Source: Branchinecta lynchi
Taxonomy: Eukaryota; Arthropoda; Branchiopoda; Anostraca; Branchinectidae
Assembly: GCA_023053575.1 (NCBI GenBank)
Contig: JAKZAP010000011.1
Location: 6,014,001 to 6,078,000 of the forward strand
Direction of reading: 5' to 3'
DNA: 64,000 nucleotides
In this document: in pieces, positions 36,691 through 47,900 of the stretch
Position numbering within the stretch: position 1 is the stretch's first letter
How the letters are laid out: each line of letters starts with the position of its first letter
The notes under the pieces: model-generated
What the model was told of the DNA's origin: nothing
The model's database searches: none
The model's input: only the letters and a program-made list of their open reading frames with translations
Position numbers and translations under genes: made by a program

Positions 36691-37620
36691 AAACGATTGG
36701 TAGTATTTATTAGGACAATAAGGTGATCAGCTACACACATTTCTTACATGTAAACTGCTATTTTACTAGGCTACAGCACTTGCAAAAAAAAAGTTGCAAA
36801 AACTAAAAAATCAACTCCAGCAAACCTTTGGGGCTTTGGCAACACTATTCACTACAGTAATCTTTTGAGGAGAGAAAATTCCGATCAAAGGCTGGGCGAA
36901 GTTTTTTATTGTTTAGCCTAGAAATGGATCCGTAGGCTACAGGTTCCATAGCCTACAGCAATATTTGCCAGCAAAAGGCCAATGTATGTGTCTGGTGAAT
37001 GTTTAAAATGGCTCACATATCTAAGTCAGTAAAATTAGTAAATCCCAAAAAGCCTGAACTTTAGATTGAATATTTGTACTAAAAACGTTACCCGGACATA
37101 GCATTTTATCCATGTTCAACAACATACAGTATTCGGCAACTCAATTGTGCCTATTTGTAACTAAAATTTGTTTGTGACAAGGTCAAGAAGAAATAAGGAA
37201 AGAATTGAGAACTCACATAACCTCGATGTCAGCATCCTGGATCTTTTTTGGTCTGGTTTTATTTACTGGGGGTGGATCTTAGCGTGTTGCCTCTTGCATA
37301 TTAAGTGTTACCTGTGGTTTGTAGTAAGAACAAATACCCTAGATATGGCGTCTGTGTTTCCAAATTACATCCAAACACGGTAGGGATAGTTTGAGGGGGG
37401 GAGGGTCCATAAATTGCTTGATCTGCATAGGGAGCATAAGGAAAGCTTTTATATTTGGAAGAATGCAATCAGAAATGTTATTATGATAATCAGTTATGAT
37501 ATCAGTTGTGTATAAAGGGAAGTCTTACCATCAGTTTTATAGTTTTGAGGATTGAGAAAATGGGCCTTTAAAGACCATAAATTTTGGTCTACCTCACAGC
37601 ACAAATAAAAGGTCCCAGCA
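36691..37620. other. Spacer, no gene recognised
   Basis: There is no conserved open frame. This could include the FAM120A promoter or a 5' UTR exon, but no convincing TATA box or initiator was found. Confidence 0.4.
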
Positions 37621-37629
37621 CTCCCGTTA

Positions 37630-37850
37630 AGGTGTGGACTAATCCAGAGACTATTGGATTCAAGGGGAGGGGGATACCGGAAATCTTGTGGCTCGCTTGG
37701 AGTGGAGGATCCTGCATGTGCATTCAAAGATCCATACCGGATCTAGGCACTTTCGGGAGTCGGAGGGGGGGTCCTTGATAGCTTGTGACATGCATAGCTC
37801 TCGAACATGTGATCTGGTCTGGATCAAACTTAATAGCTGACAACAGATTC
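37630..37850 (+). repeat. Partial family K repeat
   Basis: It contains GGGGATACCGGAAATCTTG, GGGAGTCGGAGGGGGGGTCC and TCGAACATGTGATCTGG, matching single internal units of the K elements at 8250 and 39378. Confidence 0.6.
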
Positions 37851-37925
37851 CATTAGATGTTCCATTCGTATATCCGAACCGTGCAATCCTTCTCTGAGGT
37901 ACTTGTACCTATCCTTGCAAGTACT

Positions 37926-38562
37926 ATATCGTCGGTGTCAAGGCAAAACCACATATCAGGGTTTTGTAAAACTTTCAGGAGACGAAAAAAACTGTATAAT
38001 TTCCAGGGTATAATACTTATGACCTTGAAAATTCCATATTAGATAGGCCATTTTTTGTAGCGGATCACAAGGAAATAAAAAAATTTTTCTATTCCTTTTA
38101 CTTTTCTAAAAAAAATGGACAAACGTGGTTTTGCCTTGTTGGTCCGCCATAAGCCTATTGAAAAAGTGACAAGAAAGAACCACGTATCTCAGAAACTACA
38201 TTTAATTAAACTTACAACCGAAGTGGAAAAGTGAGAGTAATTGACGGCACATTTTGTAACTTCCGACAATGTGATTCAAAATTCAGCATTCGAGTGAGTC
38301 TGTGTCACTGTCTTCGTCTTCGTCGGGTTCAAATAAGGCTTCAGAACCATTCTTTTTAGTCTTGAGATTACCATATTCGGCCATCTGCTCCTTCAATTTT
38401 TCTTCGGAAGCCTTGATTTTTGAGATACGTGGTTTTGCCTTGACACTCTAACATGGAAGAGGGAGATACGTGGTTATTCCAACTAGCTGCAACTCGCTAG
38501 TTAAAAACCTGAAAATCGTTAAAAGGTCGAGATATGTGGTTTTGCCTTGACACCGACGATAT
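37926..38562. mobile_element. TIR element Q with 32-bp perfect inverted ends
   Basis: ATATCGTCGGTGTCAAGGCA followed by AAACCACATATC (37926-37957) is exactly inverted at 38531-38562. The subterminal phrase CAAAACCACGTATCTC recurs inside (about 38110, 38180, 38426). The element is 637 bp, ends 190 bp before the FAM120A start codon, and holds a minus-strand coding-like frame. Confidence 0.88.
38283..38447 (-). pseudogene. Coding-like fragment inside TIR element Q
   Basis: A frame open from a stop at 38448 down to TGA at 38283 reads KPRISKIKASEEKLKEQM, AEYGNLKTKKNGSEALF and EPDEDEDSDTDSLEC. The composition (basic coiled part, then an acidic tail and stop) looks like a genuine protein C-terminus. 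It may be the end of the element's own lost transposase-related protein, or a captured host exon. No family is recognised. Confidence 0.4.
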
Positions 38563-38752
38563 CAGATTTCAGATTTTGTTTTTCCTGCAGTGTCTTTGGA
38601 CATGCCTTTCTCAGCACAGTGGGCTTACAGTAGTGTTGGGTGATTATTTATTCTTAGTTTTGTTCCTTTTCGGGAGTGTGGAAAACTAGCAACTGCAAAG
38701 TGATCATAACCAGACAATGGATTCCAAAAACGGTTTTTCTTTTAGGTTCATT

Positions 38753-38963
38753 ATGATGTGTTTAAAAGATCTCCAAAACTACCTTGAAACTGAAATCGAA
38801 GGAGCCTCATTCCCAGTGGATTTACTGAAATTAGCATCAAGTGCTACAGGACTTCCTGGAAGCAACCGCCCTGGCACAGGAGCTTTGCTGCCAAATGCAC
38901 AATTTAATATTCTAATAGATGGTGAATCGTGTCTTGATAGACTTTATGGAGGGTTCTTCTCAG
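38753..38963 (+). CDS. FAM120A: FAM120A-like exon 1
   Basis: ATG ATG at 38753-38758 opens MMCLKDLQNYLETEIEGA, followed by LLKLASSATGLPG and ILIDGESCLDRLYGGFFS. The donor is GTAAAGATG. An upstream in-frame ATG at 38717 is less likely because it precedes a splice-acceptor-like TTTTCTTTTAG. Confidence 0.85.
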
Positions 38964-41900
38964 GTAAAGATGTTTGAATATAGGATAGTAGTAAGCTAAT
39001 GCTTTGTATCCCACCAGCTCAAACCCTGTTTAATCATATATTTTGCCCTCAAACAGCAGTCCTTCCTCCCTCTTTCTTGGGTTTCACCTAGGCCAACAAG
39101 CAAACTTGGTGATGTCCTGGCATTCTTCTGGAAGGCTCTGCCATACTTGCAGGACAGGTCCTTGGGGCTTTCTTTTTACTGCAAAGTGTATAACTTCTGT
39201 TATTAATATCTGGGTAGAAAGCAAAAACCTGCCTGCCCTTGTTATTGAGGATTCTTCTGAGGTGAGGATGGTTGGATGTAAGATACTGAACTCAGGGGCG
39301 TCACTTTTGGGGAGGGGCCCCTCCCCAATGTTGTCGGCCACGAAGCACTGCTATTTGTCGTACAAATAGTCAGTTTTCATGGCACTTGCCCTTCGGCCAA
39401 ATCCTATATAGCAATCGCAATTTTTTGTCCGTCGGTCGGTCCGGGTTTTTCTAGTTTGGGCCTTTACACATTAGCTAGGACGATGAAACTTTGCAGACAT
39501 ATGAGGGACCCGACCAGATTAACATGGAAATAGTCATGTTATATGGATAACTTTCGAACGGATGGTCGATCTTAATGAAATTTGATATTTGAAAATACTT
39601 GTGTCTCAGACGATCCACTTCAGATCCGAACCGGATCCGGCAACTCTGGGGGGAGTTGCGGGTGGAACCGGAAACCTTGGGAAACGTTTAGAGTGGAGGG
39701 ATAGGGACGAAACTTGGTGGGAAGAACAAGCTCAAGTCCTAGATACGTCGTTGACAAAACCGGACCGGATTTGGGAACTTCGAGGGGGGGGGGGGTTGGG
39801 GGGGATCTAGATTTCGGTGATCCCTGGAGTTCGGCACTAGGTCGATGAAACTTGGGAGGCATATCAGGAACCCCGAACAGACTGACAGACTCCTAGAGAC
39901 ATTGTTGACATATCCGCACTGGGTTTGGGCACTGTAGGGGGGAGTTGGGGGGATCCGGAACTTCGTGTCTCGGAGGACCCACTTCAAATCCGGACCGGAT
40001 CCGGAAACTCTGGGGAGGAGTTTGGAAACGCTTTGAGTGGAGGGATCGGGACGAATCTTCCGGTACCTAGGGGGGGGGGGGGGGTAGCGAAAAATCTCAT
40101 GAAATGCTTATAATGTAATAATGTAATAATAATAATAATTTAACTGCAGTAAAAAGGCTTTCGCCTCTTTTATAGTCGTAGTATCGGGATGGAACTCGGT
40201 GGGAAGAACAAGTATAGATACGTTCTGGACTGAACCAGACCCTATCGGGGCTCTCTGGGGGTAGTTGGAGGGGTTTCCCGGAATTCCGGTGATCGCGAGT
40301 TAGGACTCTTCCAGACATGCCAAGGACGATGAAACTTGGGAGGCATATTAGTGACCCGACGTAGACTTAAGGACCCAACACAATGCCTTAGGAAATCTTC
40401 TGTTCCTGGGTCCGACCATTTTGAGGAAGTTTAGAGAAGGTAAATCTAGAAATTACTGACTGCTGTAGGTTGCAAACAGGTGGACCAATTCGAATGAAAC
40501 TTTATGGGTGATAAGAGCAGATGACCTAGATATACAAAATGTGTGCCCAAACCACATGTAGCCATGGTTGGGGGGGGGAGTAAGGGGGGGGGGTCTGAAA
40601 ACATTTTGACATTCACAAAAAAACAAAAGAATGGGCCGAATGGGATGCATGTTGACAGTACCGAGTTTATGCGGCCTGGATTTGTTATTTGGCGTCCGGA
40701 CCGGATCTGGCCGCGTTAGAAGGAGGATGAAGCAGGAACCGGGAATCGGAAATTTGCAGATATGCTCGGATTCGAGTCAAACTTGATGGACGGGAAGAGG
40801 AAATGTCAGAGATGCAATGTGCATGTGTCCGAGTCCTATTCGGCCATAGTGAGGGGAGTCCCGGGATCTCCCTGGATCGCATAGGGGCCAAACGAGTGGA
40901 GCGATTTGAATGAAACTTGGACAGTAAGGGAGCTCATATGCCCTAGATGATATATTCTAGGGTCCGGACCGGATCCGACCACCATGTGGGGTGTACCGAA
41001 ATCTCCCGAAAAATGCTCAGAATTGAGTGAAACTTGATAGGCGGTATGAGAAGATGCTTTCGATGGTCCGTTTATGTGTCCATTAAATAGTGTGTCATGT
41101 CTACGCCTAGGGATCAAACGAGTGGATCTAACCTTGGAATGTAGAAAACTAATTCGCCCTATATGATCCGAGCTGATGCCAGAAATGCTCAGACTCGAGT
41201 GAAATTAGATATCCTATTTCTAGGTCTGAACCTAGGGGGGTTGAAGGGGTATTTCGTGACATTCTTTTCTACTTACTCGTAACAAGTGCCATATGAAGTC
41301 GTAGCACTTGTTTGTTTAAACAGTTGTTCTGAAAGACAGTCGCTGAGTAAGCCAGTCAGTAAAAATACCACCCCCGCCCCAACATTTTTGCTAGCCTCTG
41401 ACTGGTCTGGTACCCCTACTTTATATCCCTCCAGTGCAAACCCAGAATGATCAGATTATATTGCTACAGACTTTTGCTATAAATCATCAATCCTCTCAGA
41501 AGGCTCCCAGGTGACAAAACAACAATCCCTCGTTGCGAAACGGCGTTTGTTTCTTCCCAGTTAGAATGCTCTGGTTTTGACTACTGAACTAGTACTTCAT
41601 ATCCCACCAGTTCCGGCTCAGCTTGGTTGCTTTTTTTGTGTAACCTTCTGCTGTGAGTTCGACCCTCCCAATCAGCTCCTTTCTGATTCAGATTCGGATT
41701 GATCAGATTCCCTTCTGGCCACTGACAAGCCTTCTTAGGTTGGAGATATATCATCTACTTGTCCTAGGTCTGAGGTAATACGTCTTCTGCTTGTGCTAGA
41801 CAGCTGATTTTTTTTTGTACTGGAAATACCATTAGAGTACTGTGATGCATAAACGGTACTGAAAGCTCTAAGACCTGCTCTTCTCTTCTAGATTGGGTGT

Positions 41901-44900
41901 GTGGGGGTCAATGGAATAGGGTTGTCCAGTTCCTTTCTACCATTGTTCACGTCATGCGAAGCAATAGAATAAGCCCAGCTATTTATTTTGATGGGACTTT
42001 GGCAGGAAGTAGGTTTGAGGACTGGAAGGCAGAGGAGTCAAAAAGAAGAGAAAACGTGAATCTGGTATGATTGATTATCATATTTTTGGTGGCCAAAATT
42101 GTTTTTTGCTAGGATGTACTGCCGGAGAATACAAGACCCGTGATGTGCTTTACGACCATACGAACTGTAGTCTTAAAGGAGTTAATCAGAAAACAATTTC
42201 CAGTGTTGTAAAGGTCTGTCAGTCTTGGTCTTTACCCCCAATTCAAAATTTGAATTTATCTAATTTGCCCAAAATATTTTGAGTTTGACGAAAGAAGTTA
42301 TCCTAATATAGTATATAGAGCGTGTTCCACCCTTCTAACAATAGTTACTATTAGTTACTATTTCCGTTCCATCCTCACGAAAAGTTACTACGCTGACCGT
42401 TCCAACCTTGTCGGAATAGTAACTAATAGTTACTATTTGCTTACCATGCTCGGGAGCGTAGTAACCGTAGTAACTACGCATCTCTGTAACGTGATTGGTC
42501 GGATTCGCCCCTGGCGTGAGATCTTGCTGGAAAATAGAAAAATCGTTCCAGCCTTGACGGCAAAAAAAACAGAATTCGTGACGTCATGCGTAGTAACTAC
42601 GGTAAGTAGGATGGAACACGCTCATAGTCTCATTTAACTTAATTCGCACATCGGAGCGATTAAGGTCCATGATGTATCTGTTATGCTCCCAGGAATCGCT
42701 CCCAGTAAACAGGCACAACTTACAGTGTCATGTTTAATAAGCTACTCTCAGTCACAGTTAGCCAATCCCGAAGATTCTGTATGCTCGTAGCAGAGAGCGG
42801 TAATTTTCCTCCCACAACTCCCAGACTGAAACTTACGATAATGAAATTCATTTGACGTAGTGCGGATTTGATGTTGTATTCCAAGTTTATGTTATGTTTA
42901 ATACATATCATAATAGAATCAGTTTGTCTTTAAAGTGGGCTCGAGGCCAATCCGTTAGTTTGAAGACGGATATTTGTTTTAATTTCTTGAAACCTCACAT
43001 TGTTACAAATCCTACTTCACAGAACCAGACAGGAGCCTGTCTGCTTTAAGTCAAATCAGTTTACGTTCGGCCGTAGCTCAGCCCTTTCTCGTGGGCCCGT
43101 GCTTACTATCGTCACAACACCCCCTCGCTGACTAAAGCACCACCCAAATAAGCTTAACGAACATGAGCATTGTGCGCTTTTGATGACGAGTTGAATGTCG
43201 CTCATATCATCATCACTGATGTGACCAATAGGACCATAGTTTATCGGCGATATTATTCCCCCTTACAAGTGTCCTCGGTACCCGCTAGATGACGTGGAGA
43301 CACGGTAAAATGCAGATCTGCTTGCCACTTCTTTTGTTCGTGTAGAAAGCCAAGGACTAGCAAAATATGAAATGACGTATAAAGCGCCCAGCCAGTCAAG
43401 TGTCCTAGTTTTAGTCGAGCAAGCGCTATGGAGCTCATGTGATCATACATGACTCTTTCTTGTAGATTCTTCGGCACGTTACAACGAAGGGAACCCCCCC
43501 TCCCAAGATCTGGTGGATCTCTCCTACTGCTCTGCGTACCTGCTTAGTATTTACCCTTCGCCAGCTTCAAGTACCTGTGGTAAGTTAAGTGATGTATTAA
43601 TATAATATAATAATAATATAACTGCAGTAAAAAAGGCTTTCGCCTCTGTTAATTTCTCGGGACACTGTGTACACTAAATTCAATTTCAGCCAGGTGTCGA
43701 TCCACGCCTGCTTTAAACTGATTGATATTTTCGGCATTTACGACATTTTCGGGAAGATTATTCCAGTATTCCACTATCCGGTTTTTGAAGCTCCATGTTC
43801 CAATGTCTTTTCGGAATTTCTCACCACGAATTTTCAAGCTGTGTCCTCTGAGACCGTTATGATTGAAAGTGAGGACATCATCAGGCCTTATGTTATCATA
43901 GTAACTATGACAAATCTTAAAAGTTTCAATCACATCACCTCGGAGGGATCTATAAGATAAACTGGGTAATCGTAATTTTTTAAGTCGATGTTCATAAGGC
44001 AGATGGCGAATGGCTGGCACTGTTTTTGTTGCTCGTCTCTGAACTTGCTCAATGGCGATGATGTCCTTGTTATAGAAAGGCCTCGTTGTTACGTGGCCAG
44101 ATTCAATTAGTGGACGAGCTAAATCCTTAAATAAAGTAGGAAACAGGGAATTGTCCTTGAATGTAAATGTCCTTCTCATAAGATTTACAATTCTGGTAGT
44201 TTTCTTGATGATAGTTTCGTAATGTGTTGAAAATTTTAGATCTGTATCCATAACTACCCCGAGGTCACGCTCAGAGGTGGTTATCGAAATCGTCCTTCCG
44301 TCCAAGGTGTAACGATGGTCAAGGGTAGTAGGGCCAGACGAAGGTGATGACATTTATCGGTATGGACCTCCATGGCCCATTGAGTCATCCACTGGCAGAT
44401 CTTGTCAAGGTCTTTTTGAAGAGACTCGGCATCGTGCAATCCCTTTATACCTCTGTATAGCTTAGTGTCATCAGCGTATAGCATAACCGGAGAGCTGATA
44501 TCTTCAGTTAAGTCATTTATATAAATGTTGAAGAGAAGGGGACCGAGAACACTTCCTTGTGGTAAGAACATTCACCTCCGTGGTGCTAAGCTGGCCATCC
44601 ACTCGTACTTGCTGTGTTCTGGAGGTTAAGAAATCCTCTATCCAAGCTAAATTTTGTCCGATCACACCCAAGCGTTTTAGTTTCAAAAGGAGCCTTTTGT
44701 GCGGTACTTTATCAAAGGCTTTTCGTAAGTCAATATAGAGAACATCCACCTGTATCCCCGCGTCGATCATTGCTCTCCATGCTTCACTGACCAGTAGAAG
44801 CTGAGCTTCTGCAGATCTCCTACGCATGAATCCAAACTGGCTTTTGGAAATGTCAGTCAGATGTCGGCTGAGGTGATCCGCAAGGAGGGACTCAAAAATT

Positions 44901-47900
44901 TTGCAAGGGATGCTTGTCAAACTTACTGGTCTATAGTTTGATGGGATTTGCCTGGAACCGTTTTTGAATATGGGAGAAACGATGGCAAAGTGAAGGTAGC
45001 TTTCCGCTTGCGTATGATTTTTTGAAGATCTCGTAAAGCGGCAGTTGGATTTCAGTATTGATTGCTATAGTACGAGAAAATCCCACCCCGACAACTTTTT
45101 CTCCTTCCAGGATTGCTATTGTCGAAAAGAGTCTTGTGAAAAACTTTCCGAAAATCTATCAGATTGTCATCAGTTTCGTCAGTGAGCTCAGGTTCAAATA
45201 CGACCTTTAAAGAACCAGACAAGGACATCAAATTATAAAGGACAATGGCCTATTTCCTTGAGACCAACTGCCTTTTCTTCTGTGTTGTATGATCAGTCGC
45301 GTTTTGCAAATACGATGGTATCTTATATCATTGTCTAAAGTCGTTTTTACAGTTACCGTGGTATCGGAGACCACGATCAAAAGTCGTTTCTGCTGTTACT
45401 AAGTTATCGTGTTACCGTGGTTTCTGATGTTCAGATACCACGGTCCGGACCGTAGTAACTGACCATGAATGAATGAATGAATTTATTGCACGAAAAAACC
45501 CTTGGGGTCATACAAAACAAGAAGAAAACACAACAAACTACAAAAATCGCTCTCTATGGGACAAACCAACGCGGAGGAATCTAGCCAGCCTACGGATATC
45601 CCGCATATTTGTACTTCCAATTTTTTCTAATAGTCGCTCCTCCCTAGTAATTCCCACCCCAAATAGTCACTCAATCCTTCACATTCACACATAAAGTGGA
45701 ACACATCCTCATCCATCTTTCCACACATCGGGCAAAAGTAAGGGCCATTCTTTAACCTATTTTTTCCTATAAACCTTCTTTTCTCCCCAATAGCTAATCC
45801 CCCCCCTTAATTATAGTGTACCTAGCCCCCATGTGGAATTATCAGCTGCTAAAATCCCCACCTTTCTCCATTGTTTCGTTTTCCGCCCACGAATTTTAGC
45901 GCTTTTTCGGCCATGCCGAGTTTGCCCGTCAAACAAAGCAAAGTTTGCCGGAGTCTTTAATGTTCGCTGACAACTCTTTCAAACATAGGGATTTGAGAAT
46001 CTTCTTTTTTACTCCTTTTACTTACTTAGTTTTCCAACCTTTTAACCACGGCGCTTTTAGTTTTCAAATGTTTTACTCCCAGCCGACGCGTCAGAGAGCA
46101 GCAAGGCTGGTTAGTGTCGACAAGCGCTAACAAGAAAGCCGCTCATTTCAGGTGGAAAGTAATAGTATTTTTGAAAACTTTTTTTCTGACCCCCTTCATA
46201 GGCAAAAGATCATTTCTAGTAAGAGTTGTGCTTTAAACTCACCATCCACTTTAAATCGTTTGCCTTTGCATAGAACCGTAGAGACAGCGACTCAGCCTTC
46301 CGACACTGCCCCTAAATTTCCTGATCACGGAGGATTTGCTCCACCTTACGCGACACTTCACCATACTGTAAAGAAGTTCCAACGCCACCTTTCCATAATT
46401 CAGACAGGCCGCATCTGTTAAGAATGTTCTTAATTTGATGAGGCCAAGATTGCTGGTCTTCATCGCACAGCGCCTCCAGGTAGGCCACTTTAAGCAACCT
46501 CACTCGCGATAATGACATGACTTTCTCCCAGAAACTTACCATAGTAACCAATCTATTAGACGTAAGCGAAAACAAACCTAGATCACCTTTCAATACAATA
46601 CTACTAAGGGACTCACTAACCCCTAATATCCTCTTAAAATATCTAAGCTGGACTACCTCCACCTTCGGTACATCCACACAGCCCCAAACTTCCGCAGCAT
46701 AATGCATACTTGGTATTTAGAAAGTCATCTCACTGGGTCATGACCAACAACAGAGCCTAGGTTTTTGTCAAATTGGTGGGACAGAAGTTTGGCACTAACC
46801 ATGTGAATGATCTAAGTATTTCTTTTTGGTTGGCCCCTAAAAGCGCGAACTAGGCAATTGTCGTTTTTTCAAAGCACCCGTAGTATCAGATAACACGGTA
46901 ACTGCAAACACGAATAAATTCAGATCAAGGTTTCGTGGTATCAGATATCATTGTATCTGCGAAAACGCGACTATTAAATAGCTTGTGGATTAGTAGCATG
47001 TCACCTCGCCTGCGGCGTTATACCAGGGTAGATAGTTTCGGTATTTTGGTATGTCTTCGTAGGGGAGGGTTTGAAGCCGCCTGTGGCTTTGGTTGCGCGT
47101 GTGTATACTCCATCAATAAGTACGGTAGGAGTTTGACCATGTCCAACGTTATTTCCGTGTAAAAGAGATATTGTGGACTAAGAGAAGAGTTCTTATTGAG
47201 TGTGGTGGTTTGAAAAGGGGCAGACATAACGGCTGTGGGTAGTTTAACAGGGTTTTTTCTTTTCAGTTGTACAGTTTGGAAGATCACCACCAGGAAGTGA
47301 TTGGATTCTGCCGAGAGCGTCACTTCGATGCTCTGCTCGCAGACAGCTCAGATTTTGCTGTGTTCGATCCACCTCGTTATTTGTCTGCCTCCCAGCTAAA
47401 GCTCACCACCCGGGTGAGAAATTTTTGCTTAGACTCTACTTTCTTTCGTCGGCTCTATGTTTAAAAAAAGGCGCGAGGCGCTACAAAATTCTAAAAAAAA
47501 TTGTTAACACAATACATGTCATATTTCACGGTGCAAAACGGATACTTCAGCTACGATGCTTTGGCAGCGATATTTTGGCCCTTCTTGGCAAGGGTCCCCC
47601 AGCTTGAGCCTGAAGAGGACACTTGCCAAGAAGGGCCGAAATATAGCTCTAATAAAATATAGGTGGCTTATCAGTTTTGCACCGTCAAATGTGATTCGCA
47701 GTCAGCTTGGGCTTAAGAAATATCAACACTACATGTCGGTTCCAACATGTTCATCCAGTGCATTGAGCGAGGTCTGAAGCCTTCGACCTTAATAGACAGA
47801 TGTTCTGAACCAGCTGACCCCCCAAGTGACATCTTTGAAACTCTGCTGGCTATTTTGAAGATTACAAATTCCGGCTGTTCGGGAGGGGAAGAAGGTCGCT

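Larger units (their letters stand above)
39293..41400 (+). mobile_element. Family E hAT-like element, copy 3, split by a family K insertion
   Basis: It starts CAGGGGCGTCACTTTTGG and ends GCTAGCCTCTG. The flanks ACTGAACT and ACTGGTCT agree at 6 of 8 positions. Everything between about 39378 and 41320 is a K element, so the K element jumped into this MITE. Confidence 0.7.

Noticed and set aside
43667..43960. Plus-strand frames over 43.6-44.0 kb and 17.1-17.4 kb
   Set aside because: They are shadows of the LINE C-terminal coding sequence on the minus strand.
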